From contig JAEZLD010000017.1 of the NCBI GenBank assembly GCA_023415335.1, positions 1 through 32,768 on the forward strand: a DNA stretch of 32,768 nt, in the 5' to 3' direction. Source of the stretch: Bacillota bacterium. GTDB lineage: Bacteria; Bacillota; Clostridia; Clostridiales; Caloramatoraceae. Made by a program: the position numbers and the translations under genes. Under the pieces are notes generated by a model that was not told the DNA's origin, searched no databases, and saw nothing but the letters and a program-made list of their open reading frames with translations. Positions 23,458-31,883 of this stretch are shown one piece after another (within the stretch, counting starts at the first letter, position 1; every line of letters begins with the position of its first letter).

Positions 23458-24393
23458 ATGGAAAGAATAAAGAGAGTTACTGTCATTACTTTCCTAGCGT
23501 TGTTTTTATCAGCAGCTGTTATTTTTGCTCTGCTTTTTTTTGAAAGCGGTAAAACTGAGGATGTTTACAAGAGAGCTGTTAATGCAATAGAGAATAAGGA
23601 GTGGGAGGAAGCCTACGACCTTATAAAACAGGTTCCCCACTATAAGTCGTCACAGGAAATTGAAAAATATGTTTATCCAATAATGGCTTATTATAAGGAG
23701 TATGATACATCTCAGGATAAGCTGAATGGAATGGAAGTTGTGAGTACACATATTGATTCTATACTTGAGGAAATTCAAAATGATGAATATAAAAAAAATC
23801 TATCTGAGCTTAAGGAGACAATCGCCTTCCAGAAGGAAAAAATGAATGTGCTTGCACAATATGATCAGGAAACTAAGCTTCTTGAGGGTAGTATAGAGCT
23901 TATAAAAAGCGGAAAGCTGGCTGAGGCTGAAACACAGCTTGCATCTGTAAATTCCATACGCTTCATCCTTGAAAAGAAGCAGCTTAGTGCGTATGTGAAG
24001 CTTCTGCATGCAGCTGCTGTTGGAGATAAAAAATCCATTGAGGAGGCTGCAGCTTTGCTGAACCCGGCTTATACGGGAAGTCTTAGTCAGGATATAAGGA
24101 CTGTAGTGGTGCAGCATATGGATGAGGACAGATGGAATAAGCTTTATCAGGAAGCAGCTGCAAAGGCTGCTAAGGAGGAGGCAGAAAATACAAAGGGAGA
24201 GGGTAATGCTTTACAAAAGGTAAGCACCATTGCCTCTATTGGAGATGGCAGGTCTTCTGTGATAAAGACCATGGGAAACCCTGTGAGCATCCAGACAATA
24301 GATAGCAGCTTTGGAAAATGTGAGAAGCTGGTTTATGCCGGAGATGTGATAGTATATATAGAGGATGGAGAAGTAACAGCAGTAAAAGGATAA
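23458..24393 (+). CDS. Membrane-anchored protein with helical repeats, unknown function
   Basis: A 311-aa protein that I cannot assign to a named family. A single N-terminal TM (about residues 8-30, ITFLALFLSAAVIFALLFF) anchors it outside the membrane. The next ~200 residues are mostly helical, with TPR-like or coiled-coil character (YKRAVNAIENKEWEEAYDLI, then KSGKLAEAETQLASV). An Ala/Glu-rich linker leads to a C-terminal ~55-residue module (ASIGDGRSSVIKTMGNP, ending VIVYIEDGEVTAVKG) that resembles the small beta-rich SmpA/BamE-like fold. The ATG at 23458 follows AGGAGG. Frame extension to 23410 is rejected because it would run through the promoter. A terminator follows. Confidence 0.75.
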   Translation: MERIKRVTVITFLALFLSAAVIFALLFFESGKTEDVYKRAVNAIENKEWEEAYDLIKQVPHYKSSQEIEKYVYPIMAYYKEYDTSQDKLNGMEVVSTHIDSILEEIQNDEYKKNLSELKETIAFQKEKMNVLAQYDQETKLLEGSIELIKSGKLAEAETQLASVNSIRFILEKKQLSAYVKLLHAAAVGDKKSIEEAAALLNPAYTGSLSQDIRTVVVQHMDEDRWNKLYQEAAAKAAKEEAENTKGEGNALQKVSTIASIGDGRSSVIKTMGNPVSIQTIDSSFGKCEKLVYAGDVIVYIEDGEVTAVKG

Positions 24394-24397
24394 ATAT

Positions 24398-24427
24398 AAA
24401 GCAGGCCTAGTTACAGGCCTGCTTTTT
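24398..24427 (+). terminator. Rho-independent terminator
   Basis: AAAGCAGGCCT / AGGCCTGCTTT, 11 bp perfect, with a 6-nt loop, followed by more T. It lies five bases after the stop codon. Confidence 0.92.
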
Positions 24428-24439
24428 TAAGATGAATGA

Positions 24440-24787
24440 TTATTTTAAAAGCTTCGACTTAAGCTGCTTGAGAAACTTCTTTTTTTCCTGAAGGTCATCT
24501 GGATCGGCATATTCCCATGCGGCAAGTAAATCTCCTGATTCTATTATATCCAGAGCACTTTCCCTTATGGCTTCCACCACATCATCCTCCTTAAGCTGGA
24601 GTATTGCAAGGGCTAGTATAACTACAGGATTTTCATCAGGATCATTGAGGGCATCCTCAAAATCCTCCATTACCCTTTCTGTAACCTCATCCATGGACAT
24701 TCCGCTATCTACATAGTCTTCAAAGGTTGCTTTTACATCAAATGCAATATCGTCGTCAAATATTTCAAATCCCCAGGTTCCCATCAT
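24440..24787 (-). CDS. DUF4259-like acidic protein
   Basis: A small cytoplasmic protein (115 aa), strongly acidic in its first two-thirds. The opening MGTWGFEIFDDDIAFDVK matches the DUF4259 signature (GxWGxxxFDDDxAxD). The rest is alpha-helical with a basic C-terminus (KKKFLKQLKSKLLK). DUF4259 proteins have no established function, and some neighbour immunity or toxin-associated genes. No toxin gene is evident here. Two consecutive ATG codons (24787 and 24784) follow AAAGGA, so the first residue is uncertain by one. Confidence 0.8.
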   Translation of the reverse strand: MMGTWGFEIFDDDIAFDVKATFEDYVDSGMSMDEVTERVMEDFEDALNDPDENPVVILALAILQLKEDDVVEAIRESALDIIESGDLLAAWEYADPDDLQEKKKFLKQLKSKLLK

Positions 24788-24922
24788 GAATCCTTTCTTC
24801 CTTTTAGAAATTGTTCCTTAGAACTTTTATATATATTATTGCCAATATTTCTAAATTATACATATATAAATGCTTTTTTATGATTTTATTAATCCAGGTA
24901 TAAGGTTATAAGCTGCCTGATA

Positions 24923-25546
24923 TTATTTTGCTGTTTTTTTTACGGATACATACTTATTCCCTTCAATATAGAATCGCCAGGGATAGTGCGCTGCCTCCTG
25001 TGCATAGGATATGTTTATGCGTGGAGAGGAGGTAATGGTGAATTTCTCAGGAAGAGCAGGCTCTTCTATATATATCTCAGGTCCCATAAGTGAGGCTCCA
25101 TTTAAGGAAAGGTCTATGTCCATAGCACTACATAGCCTTCCAGGGCCGCTGGTAAGCCCTTTGAGCCTAGATGCAGAAAGGCTGCTTAAGGGGACCTTAT
25201 ATCTGTTTAGGCTCATGTATTCCAGCCCTTCAATAGGCTCTGCTGCCCTGATAAGAATTCCATGGGGAACGTTCTCTGGTGAGGTGATGACGTTGGCGCA
25301 ATAATACATACCATATATCATGTACACATAGGCATGGCCCGGAGGACCGAACATGACCTGATTACGCTTTGTTTTCCTGTTCCCATAGGAATGGGCCGCC
25401 TTATCTTCAGGACCCATATAAGCTTCTACCTCCACTATCCTGGCAGAAAGCCTTTTGTCATCCTGTACCCGGGTAAGTATCTTTCCCAGCAGCTGTGGAG
25501 CTACTTCAAGTGAGGTGCGGTTATAGAAGTCATAGCTTAAAATCAT
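24923..25546 (-). CDS. 3-methyladenine DNA glycosylase (Mpg/AAG family)
   Basis: Excises alkylated purines (3-meA, 7-meG, hypoxanthine) in base-excision repair. At 207 aa it has normal bacterial length. Family motifs are in order: APQLLGKIL (16-24), ARIVEVEAYMGPEDKAAHSY (35-54, with the catalytic Glu in VEVEAY), MFGPPGHAYVYMIYGMYYC (65-83), GILIRAAEPIEG (96-107) and LTSGPGRLCSAM (about 130-141). SD AAAAGGTGG lies upstream of the ATG at 25546. It is separated by 135 bp from the DUF4259 gene on the same strand, with no obvious terminator between. Confidence 0.92.
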   Translation of the reverse strand: MILSYDFYNRTSLEVAPQLLGKILTRVQDDKRLSARIVEVEAYMGPEDKAAHSYGNRKTKRNQVMFGPPGHAYVYMIYGMYYCANVITSPENVPHGILIRAAEPIEGLEYMSLNRYKVPLSSLSASRLKGLTSGPGRLCSAMDIDLSLNGASLMGPEIYIEEPALPEKFTITSSPRINISYAQEAAHYPWRFYIEGNKYVSVKKTAK

Positions 25547-25749
25547 TATGTAAGCACCACCTTTTAAATGTCTTTTCAGAAATATGGCTCATAACTTATA
25601 TTCTACCATCTTTAGAAATAAAAATTAATATATATAGTTGTTAAGTAATATTTAATATATATGCACAGCTTCTCCTATTAGGGTTTAATGGTAATGTGCT
25701 TTATGATATTATTAATACAGGTATTATGGTATAAAAAGGGAGGATTATT

Positions 25750-26925
25750 ATGGATTTTACAAGGTTTATCTTTTATAGGATTCCTGTAATACATTTTGGA
25801 AATGGAAGTGTAAATAAGCTTCCAGGATTAATAGAAGAACATGGGGGAAGTGTCCTGCTTATAGCCTCAAGCTCCTTTCATGGTTCGCAGACCTGCAGGA
25901 AGCTTTTAGATACCTTAAAGGAAAGAAACATTAATTTTTATATTGAGCTTTCCTCTGGAGAACCCTCCCCGGAAATAGTGGACAGGATAGTAAAAAAATA
26001 TATACACATGTCCATAGCTGTGGTCGCAGGAATCGGAGGGGGCAGCGTTGTGGACACAGGAAAGGCAGTTTCAGCAATGCTTCCTTCAGGAGAAGCTGTG
26101 GAGTATTATCTGGAGGGGGTTGGACATAAAAGTCATAATGGAAAGAAGGTTTTTTACATAGCTGTGCCCACCACATCGGGAACAGGGGCTGAGGCTACCA
26201 AGAATGCAGTAATAAGCAGGGTGGGAGAGGGAGGCTTTAAGAAATCCTTGAGGCATGACAGTTTTATACCGGATGTTGCAATAGTAGATCCTTTGCTTAC
26301 TCTCACCTGTCCAAGGACTTCCACTGCAGCCTGTGGACTGGATGCCCTTACCCAGCTTATAGAGGCATATACCTCGGTTAAGGCTTCGCCTATGACGGAT
26401 GCATTGTGCATAAGTGGAATTAAGGCAGTGGGAAAAGGCTTTGAGGAGTCATATAGAAATGGAAGCAACACTCAGGCCAGGGAGCGTATGGCATATGGGG
26501 CACTTATGTCAGGAATAGTTCTTGCCAATGCTGGACTTGGCATTGTTCATGGTTTGGCATCCCCCATAGGAGGGCTGTTTCCAATACCTCATGGGGAAGT
26601 ATGTGGAACGCTGTTATATGAAGCTACCTGCGCTAACATAGATAATATGCTTTTAAATACTGATAAGTACGGAGAAGGGCTTAGAAAATACTCACACATA
26701 GGAGAACTGCTCACAGACAGGAAAGAGTCAGATCCTTTAAAAGGAATCACATGGCTTAAAGAGGTGCTTTTAAGGTGGACTGAAATGACGAACATGCCAA
26801 GGCTATGGGAATATGGGGTTAGGGAGTGCCATATAGATGAGATAGTAAATGGAGCGGGCAACAAGAACAATCCAATAGAATTGGACAGGAAAGCCATAGA
26901 GGGTATAATCAGAAGAAGACTATAG
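25750..26925 (+). CDS. Iron-containing alcohol dehydrogenase family protein
   Basis: Group III NAD(P)-dependent dehydrogenase. The NAD-binding motif GIGGGSVVDTGKAV is at 94-107, with PTTSGTGAEAT (140-150). The metal-binding domain shows D198 in GLDALTQLIEAY, H267 in GLGIVHGLASP and H281 in PIPHGEVCG. The fourth ligand position is Q202 where many members have His (DALTH), so metal content or preference could differ, although DALTQ forms exist. The substrate is unknown. The family acts on ethanol, butanol, propanediol or lactaldehyde. SD GGGAGG is 6 nt before the ATG. The two downstream genes follow closely and may form one transcript. Confidence 0.9.
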   Translation: MDFTRFIFYRIPVIHFGNGSVNKLPGLIEEHGGSVLLIASSSFHGSQTCRKLLDTLKERNINFYIELSSGEPSPEIVDRIVKKYIHMSIAVVAGIGGGSVVDTGKAVSAMLPSGEAVEYYLEGVGHKSHNGKKVFYIAVPTTSGTGAEATKNAVISRVGEGGFKKSLRHDSFIPDVAIVDPLLTLTCPRTSTAACGLDALTQLIEAYTSVKASPMTDALCISGIKAVGKGFEESYRNGSNTQARERMAYGALMSGIVLANAGLGIVHGLASPIGGLFPIPHGEVCGTLLYEATCANIDNMLLNTDKYGEGLRKYSHIGELLTDRKESDPLKGITWLKEVLLRWTEMTNMPRLWEYGVRECHIDEIVNGAGNKNNPIELDRKAIEGIIRRRL

Positions 26926-26950
26926 CCTATTGTATATAGGGGGGATTTAT

Positions 26951-27031
26951 ATGGGAGATGTATTAATAATTCTTGGAGGAATAATAATTATATTTTGTAC
27001 TATAAGGTTAAATAAAAAATATAAAAAGTAA
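26951..27031 (+). CDS. Small single-TM peptide (26 aa), putative
   Basis: A short ORF between two genes on the same strand, with a good SD (GGGGGG, 6 nt before the ATG). The peptide has a hydrophobic N-terminal two-thirds (VLIILGGIIIIFC) and a strongly basic tail ending NKKYKK, the form of a single-pass membrane miniprotein. It ends 12 nt before the next gene. Support is the SD, the tight spacing and the topology. At 26 codons it could still be chance. Confidence 0.45.
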   Translation: MGDVLIILGGIIIIFCTIRLNKKYKK

Positions 27032-27043
27032 GGGGCATAGACC

Positions 27044-28201
27044 ATGGAGAAGATTGCATTATTAAAATGTACTGAATATGATGTTGAAGCCATAGAGAAA
27101 ACCCTAAGGAGTGGGTTTCAGCTTCTAGGAGGCGAGGAGTACTTAAGAAGGCTTATACCGGCAAACAGCAGAGTACTGCTTAAACCAAACCTTCTATGTG
27201 CTCAGGAGCCAGGGGCTCCTGTCATAACTCACTATGCGGTATTTGAGGCAGTAATAAGAATTGTAAAGGATTATTGCGGGAGCCTTTGTTTCGGGGACTC
27301 TCCGGGAGCTGATGATTCGAAACATGCCGCAAGGAAAACAGGTCTTCTTCAGGTGGCAGAAAGGTATGGGGTGGAATTCTGTGATTTTAAGGAAACGGTA
27401 GAGGTAAGCCTTGAGAATGCACTTCTGTGCAGAAGCTGGACTGTGGCTAAGGCACCTTATGAAGCAGACGTAGTTATAACACTGCCCAAGCTGAAAACCC
27501 ATGCAATGGCTTATTATACAGGAGCTGTTAAAAATCAGTTTGGGTGTGTGCCTGGGACAAGAAAAGCACAATGGCATACAAGAATGCCTGATTCCCACGA
27601 CTTCTCCAGAATGATTTTGGACTTGAACAGCCTGGTTGGAACCAGCTTTGCCATACTAGATGGTATTGTAGCCATGGAGGGTAACGGTCCTAAGAATGGT
27701 ACCCCCAGGCAGCTAAACACAATAATCATGGGAGACAGCATGTCAGCTGTGGATTCGACTGCAGTAAGGCTCATAGGCTATAAGGACCCCAGGGAGGTGC
27801 CAATGCTTAAGGAGGCCTATGATGTAAAATGGGGTGCAGTAATGCCGGAGGATATAGAAATACTGGGGGAGAAGCTTGAGAATATGGCTGTAGATGACTT
27901 TAAGCTTATAAGAGGGAAAACAGACTTTAACTTCCTTGGACCTGGAGTTACAGCAGCCATGAGAAGAGCCATTGCCCCAAATCCTAAGCTTATACCAGAT
28001 AAGTGCATTGGCTGCAGAAAATGTCATAATGTCTGCCCACAGAGCCCTAAGGCCATAACCATGAAGAGGGTAGATGGAAAGAGCATTCCAGTATGGAACA
28101 TGAAGCAGTGCATAAGATGCTTCTGCTGCCAGGAGCTTTGCCCTGAGGGAGCCATTAAGATAAAATATCCTACATTGGCAAGGCTGATGGGAATGAAATA
28201 G
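27044..28201 (+). CDS. DUF362 protein with two C-terminal [4Fe-4S] ferredoxin motifs
   Basis: A 385-aa iron-sulphur protein. The DUF362 domain (about 1-270) shows VLLKPNLL, GDSPGAD, ITLPKLKTHAM (the common LPKLKTH motif) and the GAVKNQFG motif. The C-terminal ferredoxin-like domain has CIGCRKCHNVCP and CIRCFCCQELCP, each able to bind a [4Fe-4S] cluster. An electron-transfer role is inferred, since the reaction of DUF362-ferredoxin proteins is not established. SD AAGGGG lies about 9 nt before the ATG. The gene is likely co-transcribed with the alcohol dehydrogenase upstream, which could supply or accept reducing equivalents. That link is conjecture. Confidence 0.88.
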   Translation: MEKIALLKCTEYDVEAIEKTLRSGFQLLGGEEYLRRLIPANSRVLLKPNLLCAQEPGAPVITHYAVFEAVIRIVKDYCGSLCFGDSPGADDSKHAARKTGLLQVAERYGVEFCDFKETVEVSLENALLCRSWTVAKAPYEADVVITLPKLKTHAMAYYTGAVKNQFGCVPGTRKAQWHTRMPDSHDFSRMILDLNSLVGTSFAILDGIVAMEGNGPKNGTPRQLNTIIMGDSMSAVDSTAVRLIGYKDPREVPMLKEAYDVKWGAVMPEDIEILGEKLENMAVDDFKLIRGKTDFNFLGPGVTAAMRRAIAPNPKLIPDKCIGCRKCHNVCPQSPKAITMKRVDGKSIPVWNMKQCIRCFCCQELCPEGAIKIKYPTLARLMGMK

Positions 28202-28210
28202 AAATATTTT

Positions 28211-28247
28211 AGATTGGTACTATTTTTTATAATACCAGTCTTTTTTT
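28211..28247 (+). terminator. Terminator after the DUF362 gene
   Basis: AGATTGGTA / TACCAGTCT stem (one G:T pair) with a 13-nt AT-rich loop and seven further T. It lies 10 nt past the stop codon. Confidence 0.78.
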
Positions 28248-28248
28248 G

Positions 28249-28277
28249 TTGAAAAATGCTTCTACAGATGGTATAAT
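28249..28277 (+). promoter_or_regulatory. Promoter of proB-proA
   Basis: TTGAAA (-35, 28249-28254), 17-nt spacer, TATAAT (-10, 28272-28277) with an extended TGG. It lies 51 nt before the proB start. No T-box or other leader structure fits in the short UTR. Confidence 0.82.
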
Positions 28278-28328
28278 ACTCTGAATTTAAAGTATTAACA
28301 AGATACAGCGATAAATCATGGAGGCATT

Positions 28329-29459
28329 ATGGAATATAGAAAGGAATATCTAAAGGGAGTAAAAAGGGTTGTAGTTAAGGTAGGTACTTCCACTCTGGCA
28401 TATCCAAATGGAAGAATGAACCTTGAGCATATGGATATGCTGGTAAAACAGCTATCTGATTTGAATAACAGAGGGTTAGAAGTGCTTCTTGTAACATCAG
28501 GTGCAATAGGAGCAGGCTTGGGAAAAATGAACAAGGACAAAAGGCCAGGTACTATACCTGAAAAGCAGGCCGCAGCTGCTGTCGGCCAGGGGCTTCTTAT
28601 GCATATATACGAAAAGCTGTTTTCAGAGTATGGCATTACTGTGGCCCAGATATTGCTGACTAAGGAAGATATGTCAGATAGAAGGAGATTTCTAAATGCA
28701 AGGAACGTGCTGTTTCAGCTGCTAAAAGAGGGAGTTATTCCTATAATAAATGAAAATGACACCATTGCTGTAGATGAGATTAAATTTGGAGACAATGATA
28801 CTCTGTCGGCCATTGTGGCGGGAACAGTGGAGGCAGATTTGCTGATACTGCTGTCGGACATAGACAGCCTCTATGATTCAAACCCCAGGGAAAATCCATT
28901 AGCAAGGCCTATAGTCTATGTGGAGGAGATAACAGCAGAGATAGAAGGCATGGCCGGAGGAGCAGGCTCCAGCCTTGGTACAGGCGGAATGGCCACAAAA
29001 ATTAAGGCGGCAAAAATTGCTACAGCTTCAGGAACAGCCATGGTAATAGCCAGTGGAGATGAGGAAAACATTGTCTCGGAGATACTTAAGGGTAAGATGA
29101 AGGGTACATGGTTTAAACCTATGAGCCATCCTCTGCAGGCCAGGAAGCGCTGGATTGCCTTTGGGCAGAAGATAAAGGGCAGGATTACAATAGATGAGGG
29201 TGCAGAAAAGGCACTGGTTGAGGGAAGAAAAAGTCTGCTCCCGGGGGGAGTTGTTTCCATAGAGGGAAGCTTCCAAAAGGGAGATGAGGTACTGGTATTA
29301 AATTCAGCTGGACAGGAAATAGCCAGAGGGCTTGTTAACTATAGCTCAAGGGAGACGAAGAAAATAAAAGGGCTGAAGTCCGGAGATATTGAAAAGATAC
29401 TGGGCTACAGGGATTATGATGAGCTTATACATAGGGATAATATGGTTATATTTAGATAG
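28329..29459 (+). CDS. proB: Glutamate 5-kinase ProB (AAK + PUA)
   Basis: Phosphorylates glutamate to gamma-glutamyl phosphate, the first and feedback-regulated step of proline synthesis. The amino-acid kinase domain (about 1-260) has VVKVGTSTLAYPNG near the N-terminus, VTSGAIGAG (about 57-65), INENDTIAVDEIKFGDND (about 141-158) and LLSDIDSLYDSNP. A PUA domain (about 280-360) follows, containing KSLLPGGVVSIEGSF. Length (376 aa) is that of the standard two-domain enzyme. SD GGAGG lies 4-5 nt before the ATG. It is first in the proBA operon. Confidence 0.97.
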   Translation: MEYRKEYLKGVKRVVVKVGTSTLAYPNGRMNLEHMDMLVKQLSDLNNRGLEVLLVTSGAIGAGLGKMNKDKRPGTIPEKQAAAAVGQGLLMHIYEKLFSEYGITVAQILLTKEDMSDRRRFLNARNVLFQLLKEGVIPIINENDTIAVDEIKFGDNDTLSAIVAGTVEADLLILLSDIDSLYDSNPRENPLARPIVYVEEITAEIEGMAGGAGSSLGTGGMATKIKAAKIATASGTAMVIASGDEENIVSEILKGKMKGTWFKPMSHPLQARKRWIAFGQKIKGRITIDEGAEKALVEGRKSLLPGGVVSIEGSFQKGDEVLVLNSAGQEIARGLVNYSSRETKKIKGLKSGDIEKILGYRDYDELIHRDNMVIFR

Positions 29460-29470
29460 GGGGAATGAAC

Positions 29471-30727
29471 ATGACACCAGAAGCTGTAGTATTGGACATA
29501 TGCAAAAGAGCTAAGGACGTCGAAAGGCAGGTATCGGCCTTAGGTGAATTAGAAAAGAACAATGCAATAATAAATATAAGTAAAAACCTTGTGGATAGGA
29601 TGGATGATATACTGAAGGCTAACCAGCTGGATTTACTGGAAGGAAGGAGCAGGGGACTGTCTCAGGCAATGCTTGATAGGCTGATGCTTAATGAAAAAAG
29701 AATAAGGGATATGGCCTATGGTGCAGAACAGGTAGCGTTGCTTCCCGACCCGGTAGGTGAAACCATAAGGATGTGGAGGAGACCTAATGGCCTTGAAATA
29801 GGGCAAAGAAGGGTGCCTATTGGAGTTGTAGGGATAATATACGAAGCAAGGCCTAATGTTACATTAGATGCAGCAGTGCTTTGCCTTAAGACAGGAAACA
29901 CGGTAATCCTAAAGGGAGGCTCAGAGGCCATCCACTCCAACTGTGCAATAACCGATATAATGCGCGAGGCGCTAGAGAAGTCTGGGATTCCTGAGGATGG
30001 TATACAGCTTGTGAGGGAAACCAGCAGGGAGGCTGTAGATGCCATGATGAGGATGGAGGACTACATAGATGTGCTTATACCAAGAGGAGGACAGGGTCTT
30101 ATAAAGAAGGTGGTTAGAGAGTCTATAGTGCCTGTAATACAGACAGGTGCCGGAAACTGCCACATATTTGTGGATGAGACTGCTGATTTAAAAATGGCAG
30201 AGGATATAGTGATCAACGCAAAAACCCAGAGGCCTGCAGTATGCAATGCCATGGAAACTCTTCTGGTACATGCATCTGTGGCAGAAGCCTTCCTTCCTTT
30301 CATGTGCCAGAGACTTAAGGAGCTTGGTGTTGAAATCAGAGGTTGTCAGAGGACAAAAGGAATTGTTCCATGGGTTAACAATGCCAGTGAGCAGGATTGG
30401 GGAACAGAATACGATGATTTAATACTTGCAGTGAAGATAGTAGATTCAGTTGATGAAGCCATAGACCATATTGCAAAATACAGCACCGGGCATTCTGAAA
30501 GCATAATAACAAGTAATTACGAAAACTCAAGAAAATTCCAGGATCAGGTGGATTCAGCAGCAGTATATGTAAATGCCTCCACAAGGTTTACGGACGGCTT
30601 TGAATTCGGTTTTGGAGCAGAAATAGGCATAAGCACCCAGAAGCTTCATGCCAGAGGGCCTATGGGACTTCAGGAGCTGACCACTACTAAGTATGTGATA
30701 TCTGGAAATGGACAGATAAGAGAATAG
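29471..30727 (+). CDS. proA: Gamma-glutamyl phosphate reductase ProA
   Basis: Second step of proline synthesis, NADPH-dependent reduction of gamma-glutamyl phosphate to glutamate semialdehyde. It belongs to the aldehyde dehydrogenase superfamily. Motifs are GVVGIIYEARPNVTLDAA, LKGGSEAIHSN, IPRGGQGLIKKV and the catalytic Cys in QRPAVCNAMETLL, plus the C-terminal FGAEIGISTQKLHARGPMG. At 418-420 aa the length is normal. Two in-frame ATG codons, 29465 and 29471, lie near the SD AGGGGG. The second has a 7-nt spacing and is preferred. The gene starts 11 nt after the proB stop. Confidence 0.97.
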   Translation: MTPEAVVLDICKRAKDVERQVSALGELEKNNAIINISKNLVDRMDDILKANQLDLLEGRSRGLSQAMLDRLMLNEKRIRDMAYGAEQVALLPDPVGETIRMWRRPNGLEIGQRRVPIGVVGIIYEARPNVTLDAAVLCLKTGNTVILKGGSEAIHSNCAITDIMREALEKSGIPEDGIQLVRETSREAVDAMMRMEDYIDVLIPRGGQGLIKKVVRESIVPVIQTGAGNCHIFVDETADLKMAEDIVINAKTQRPAVCNAMETLLVHASVAEAFLPFMCQRLKELGVEIRGCQRTKGIVPWVNNASEQDWGTEYDDLILAVKIVDSVDEAIDHIAKYSTGHSESIITSNYENSRKFQDQVDSAAVYVNASTRFTDGFEFGFGAEIGISTQKLHARGPMGLQELTTTKYVISGNGQIRE

Positions 30728-30738
30728 AATTAAAATAA

Positions 30739-30801
30739 GCGCTGCTGCGAAACAGTATATTCCCATTACTAGATTGCTTGGATATACTTTTCCGACAGCG
30801 C
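30739..30801. repeat. Long imperfect hairpin downstream of proA
   Basis: GCGCTG (30739-30744) pairs with CAGCGC (30796-30801). Inside, CG (30748-30749) pairs with CG (30793-30794), and AGTATAT (30754-30760) pairs with ATATACT (30782-30788). There is no long T-run after it (CTCCTCATT), so it is a poor classical terminator. It may end the proBA transcript less efficiently, or be a remnant of a palindromic repeat. Confidence 0.5.
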
Positions 30802-31568
30802 CTCCTCATTTCCATCAACTCATTGTACCATTTCACGTCGCACTTTTCTTCCTATTCTTTAAAATAACCACCCACAAAATCAAATATGTCATACATAAAA
30901 CAAAATAGAAAAATTCATAAAATGTCTTGGCTCGGTGTAAGGGAGACTGTGGCGAAACAGTAAGACAAGCAAATAACTACAGGAAGGATGCTGAAAATCA
31001 GCACCGTATTGACAGGTTTGATTATGATAACCGCAGCCGATGAGGCAATATAAAGCAGAATCATAGCGTCTAATCTAAGGGTGACCACTGTACAGACTTT
31101 ATACTCAATCTATATTTTTCAATTATTTACTAAACAGCAATCCAAGACCATTTATTTAGCTAGTAGCACAGATAGGTATACATTATCGTAAAGGCACTGG
31201 ATAATCGTAATTTGTATCATGTTATCCTTCCTTATGGGGTTATTCCAAAAAAATTGCCATAAAATATATTTTGTGGTAATTTATATAATATTACATCCAC
31301 ATGTATCTGAAATAATCATGATGTTAATGACCATATTTTCTTTTACATATGGAAAAAGACAAGCTGGCAGCAAGCACGTCTGTTTACTACTTCTGTATCA
31401 AAGGTAGCAAAGATACGCTATAACGGCAAAAGATAGTTGCATTTGCTATAAATGATGAGAAATGACAAAATACTGCTGCAGAAAGTGCATGTCAACCAGA
31501 TTTTAATGCACTTCATGCCGTAAAAACGACATTTCACACCAGTAGAGTTTTTTTGTGGGTAGGCATGA
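30802..31568. other. Gene-poor AT-rich stretch, no supported gene
   Basis: About 770 bp with short ORFs only, none with a convincing SD. One minus-strand open stretch (30915-31109) encodes a hydrophobic segment reminiscent of a membrane-protein fragment. The 11-mer GCGAAACAGTA at 30952-30962 repeats that at 30747-30757. An 8-bp hairpin AAGTGCAT / ATGCACTT lies at 31483-31513. It looks like decayed DNA beside a recently arrived surface-protein gene. Confidence 0.5.
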
Positions 31569-31574
31569 TATAAT
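31567..31574 (+). promoter_or_regulatory. Putative extended -10 promoter for the surface-protein gene
   Basis: The -10 is TATAAT at 31569-31574, and just upstream the sequence reads GCATGA, so the -10 is of near-extended type (TGA before TATAAT). A T-rich block lies about 17 nt further upstream, in place of a clear -35. Transcription would begin near 31581. Confidence 0.45.
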
Positions 31575-31883
31575 AAATCGATTTAAGTATTTTGTGATGC
31601 ATAACGATGTTAACTGAATACTGTTTGAGAGATGGTGATGTATGAATCAAAAATGTATGTTTACTCCCAGCACTTTACCACTTTCTATGAAGCAGGATTT
31701 CTGCTGGTTTTGCTTACTATTATGGTGCTGACAATTTTGAAGACAATTGGACATGCAATTTTTCTTCCTCTTTTTCATGATGTCTGGCACGGAGCTAACA
31801 GCTTTAACCATGGTAAACTCAAAAATAAAGAAAAACCGCTTTTAAAGATTATTCCAATAATTTTATTTGAGGAGAAATGTGAA

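Noticed and set aside
24440..24787. DUF4259 protein as an immunity protein of a toxin system
   Set aside because: No toxin-like gene lies next to it. Neighbours are a membrane-anchored protein and a DNA glycosylase, so no system can be claimed.
31219..31407. 62-codon ORF in the gene-poor right-hand region
   Set aside because: No SD, AT-driven hydrophobic composition and no recognisable domain.
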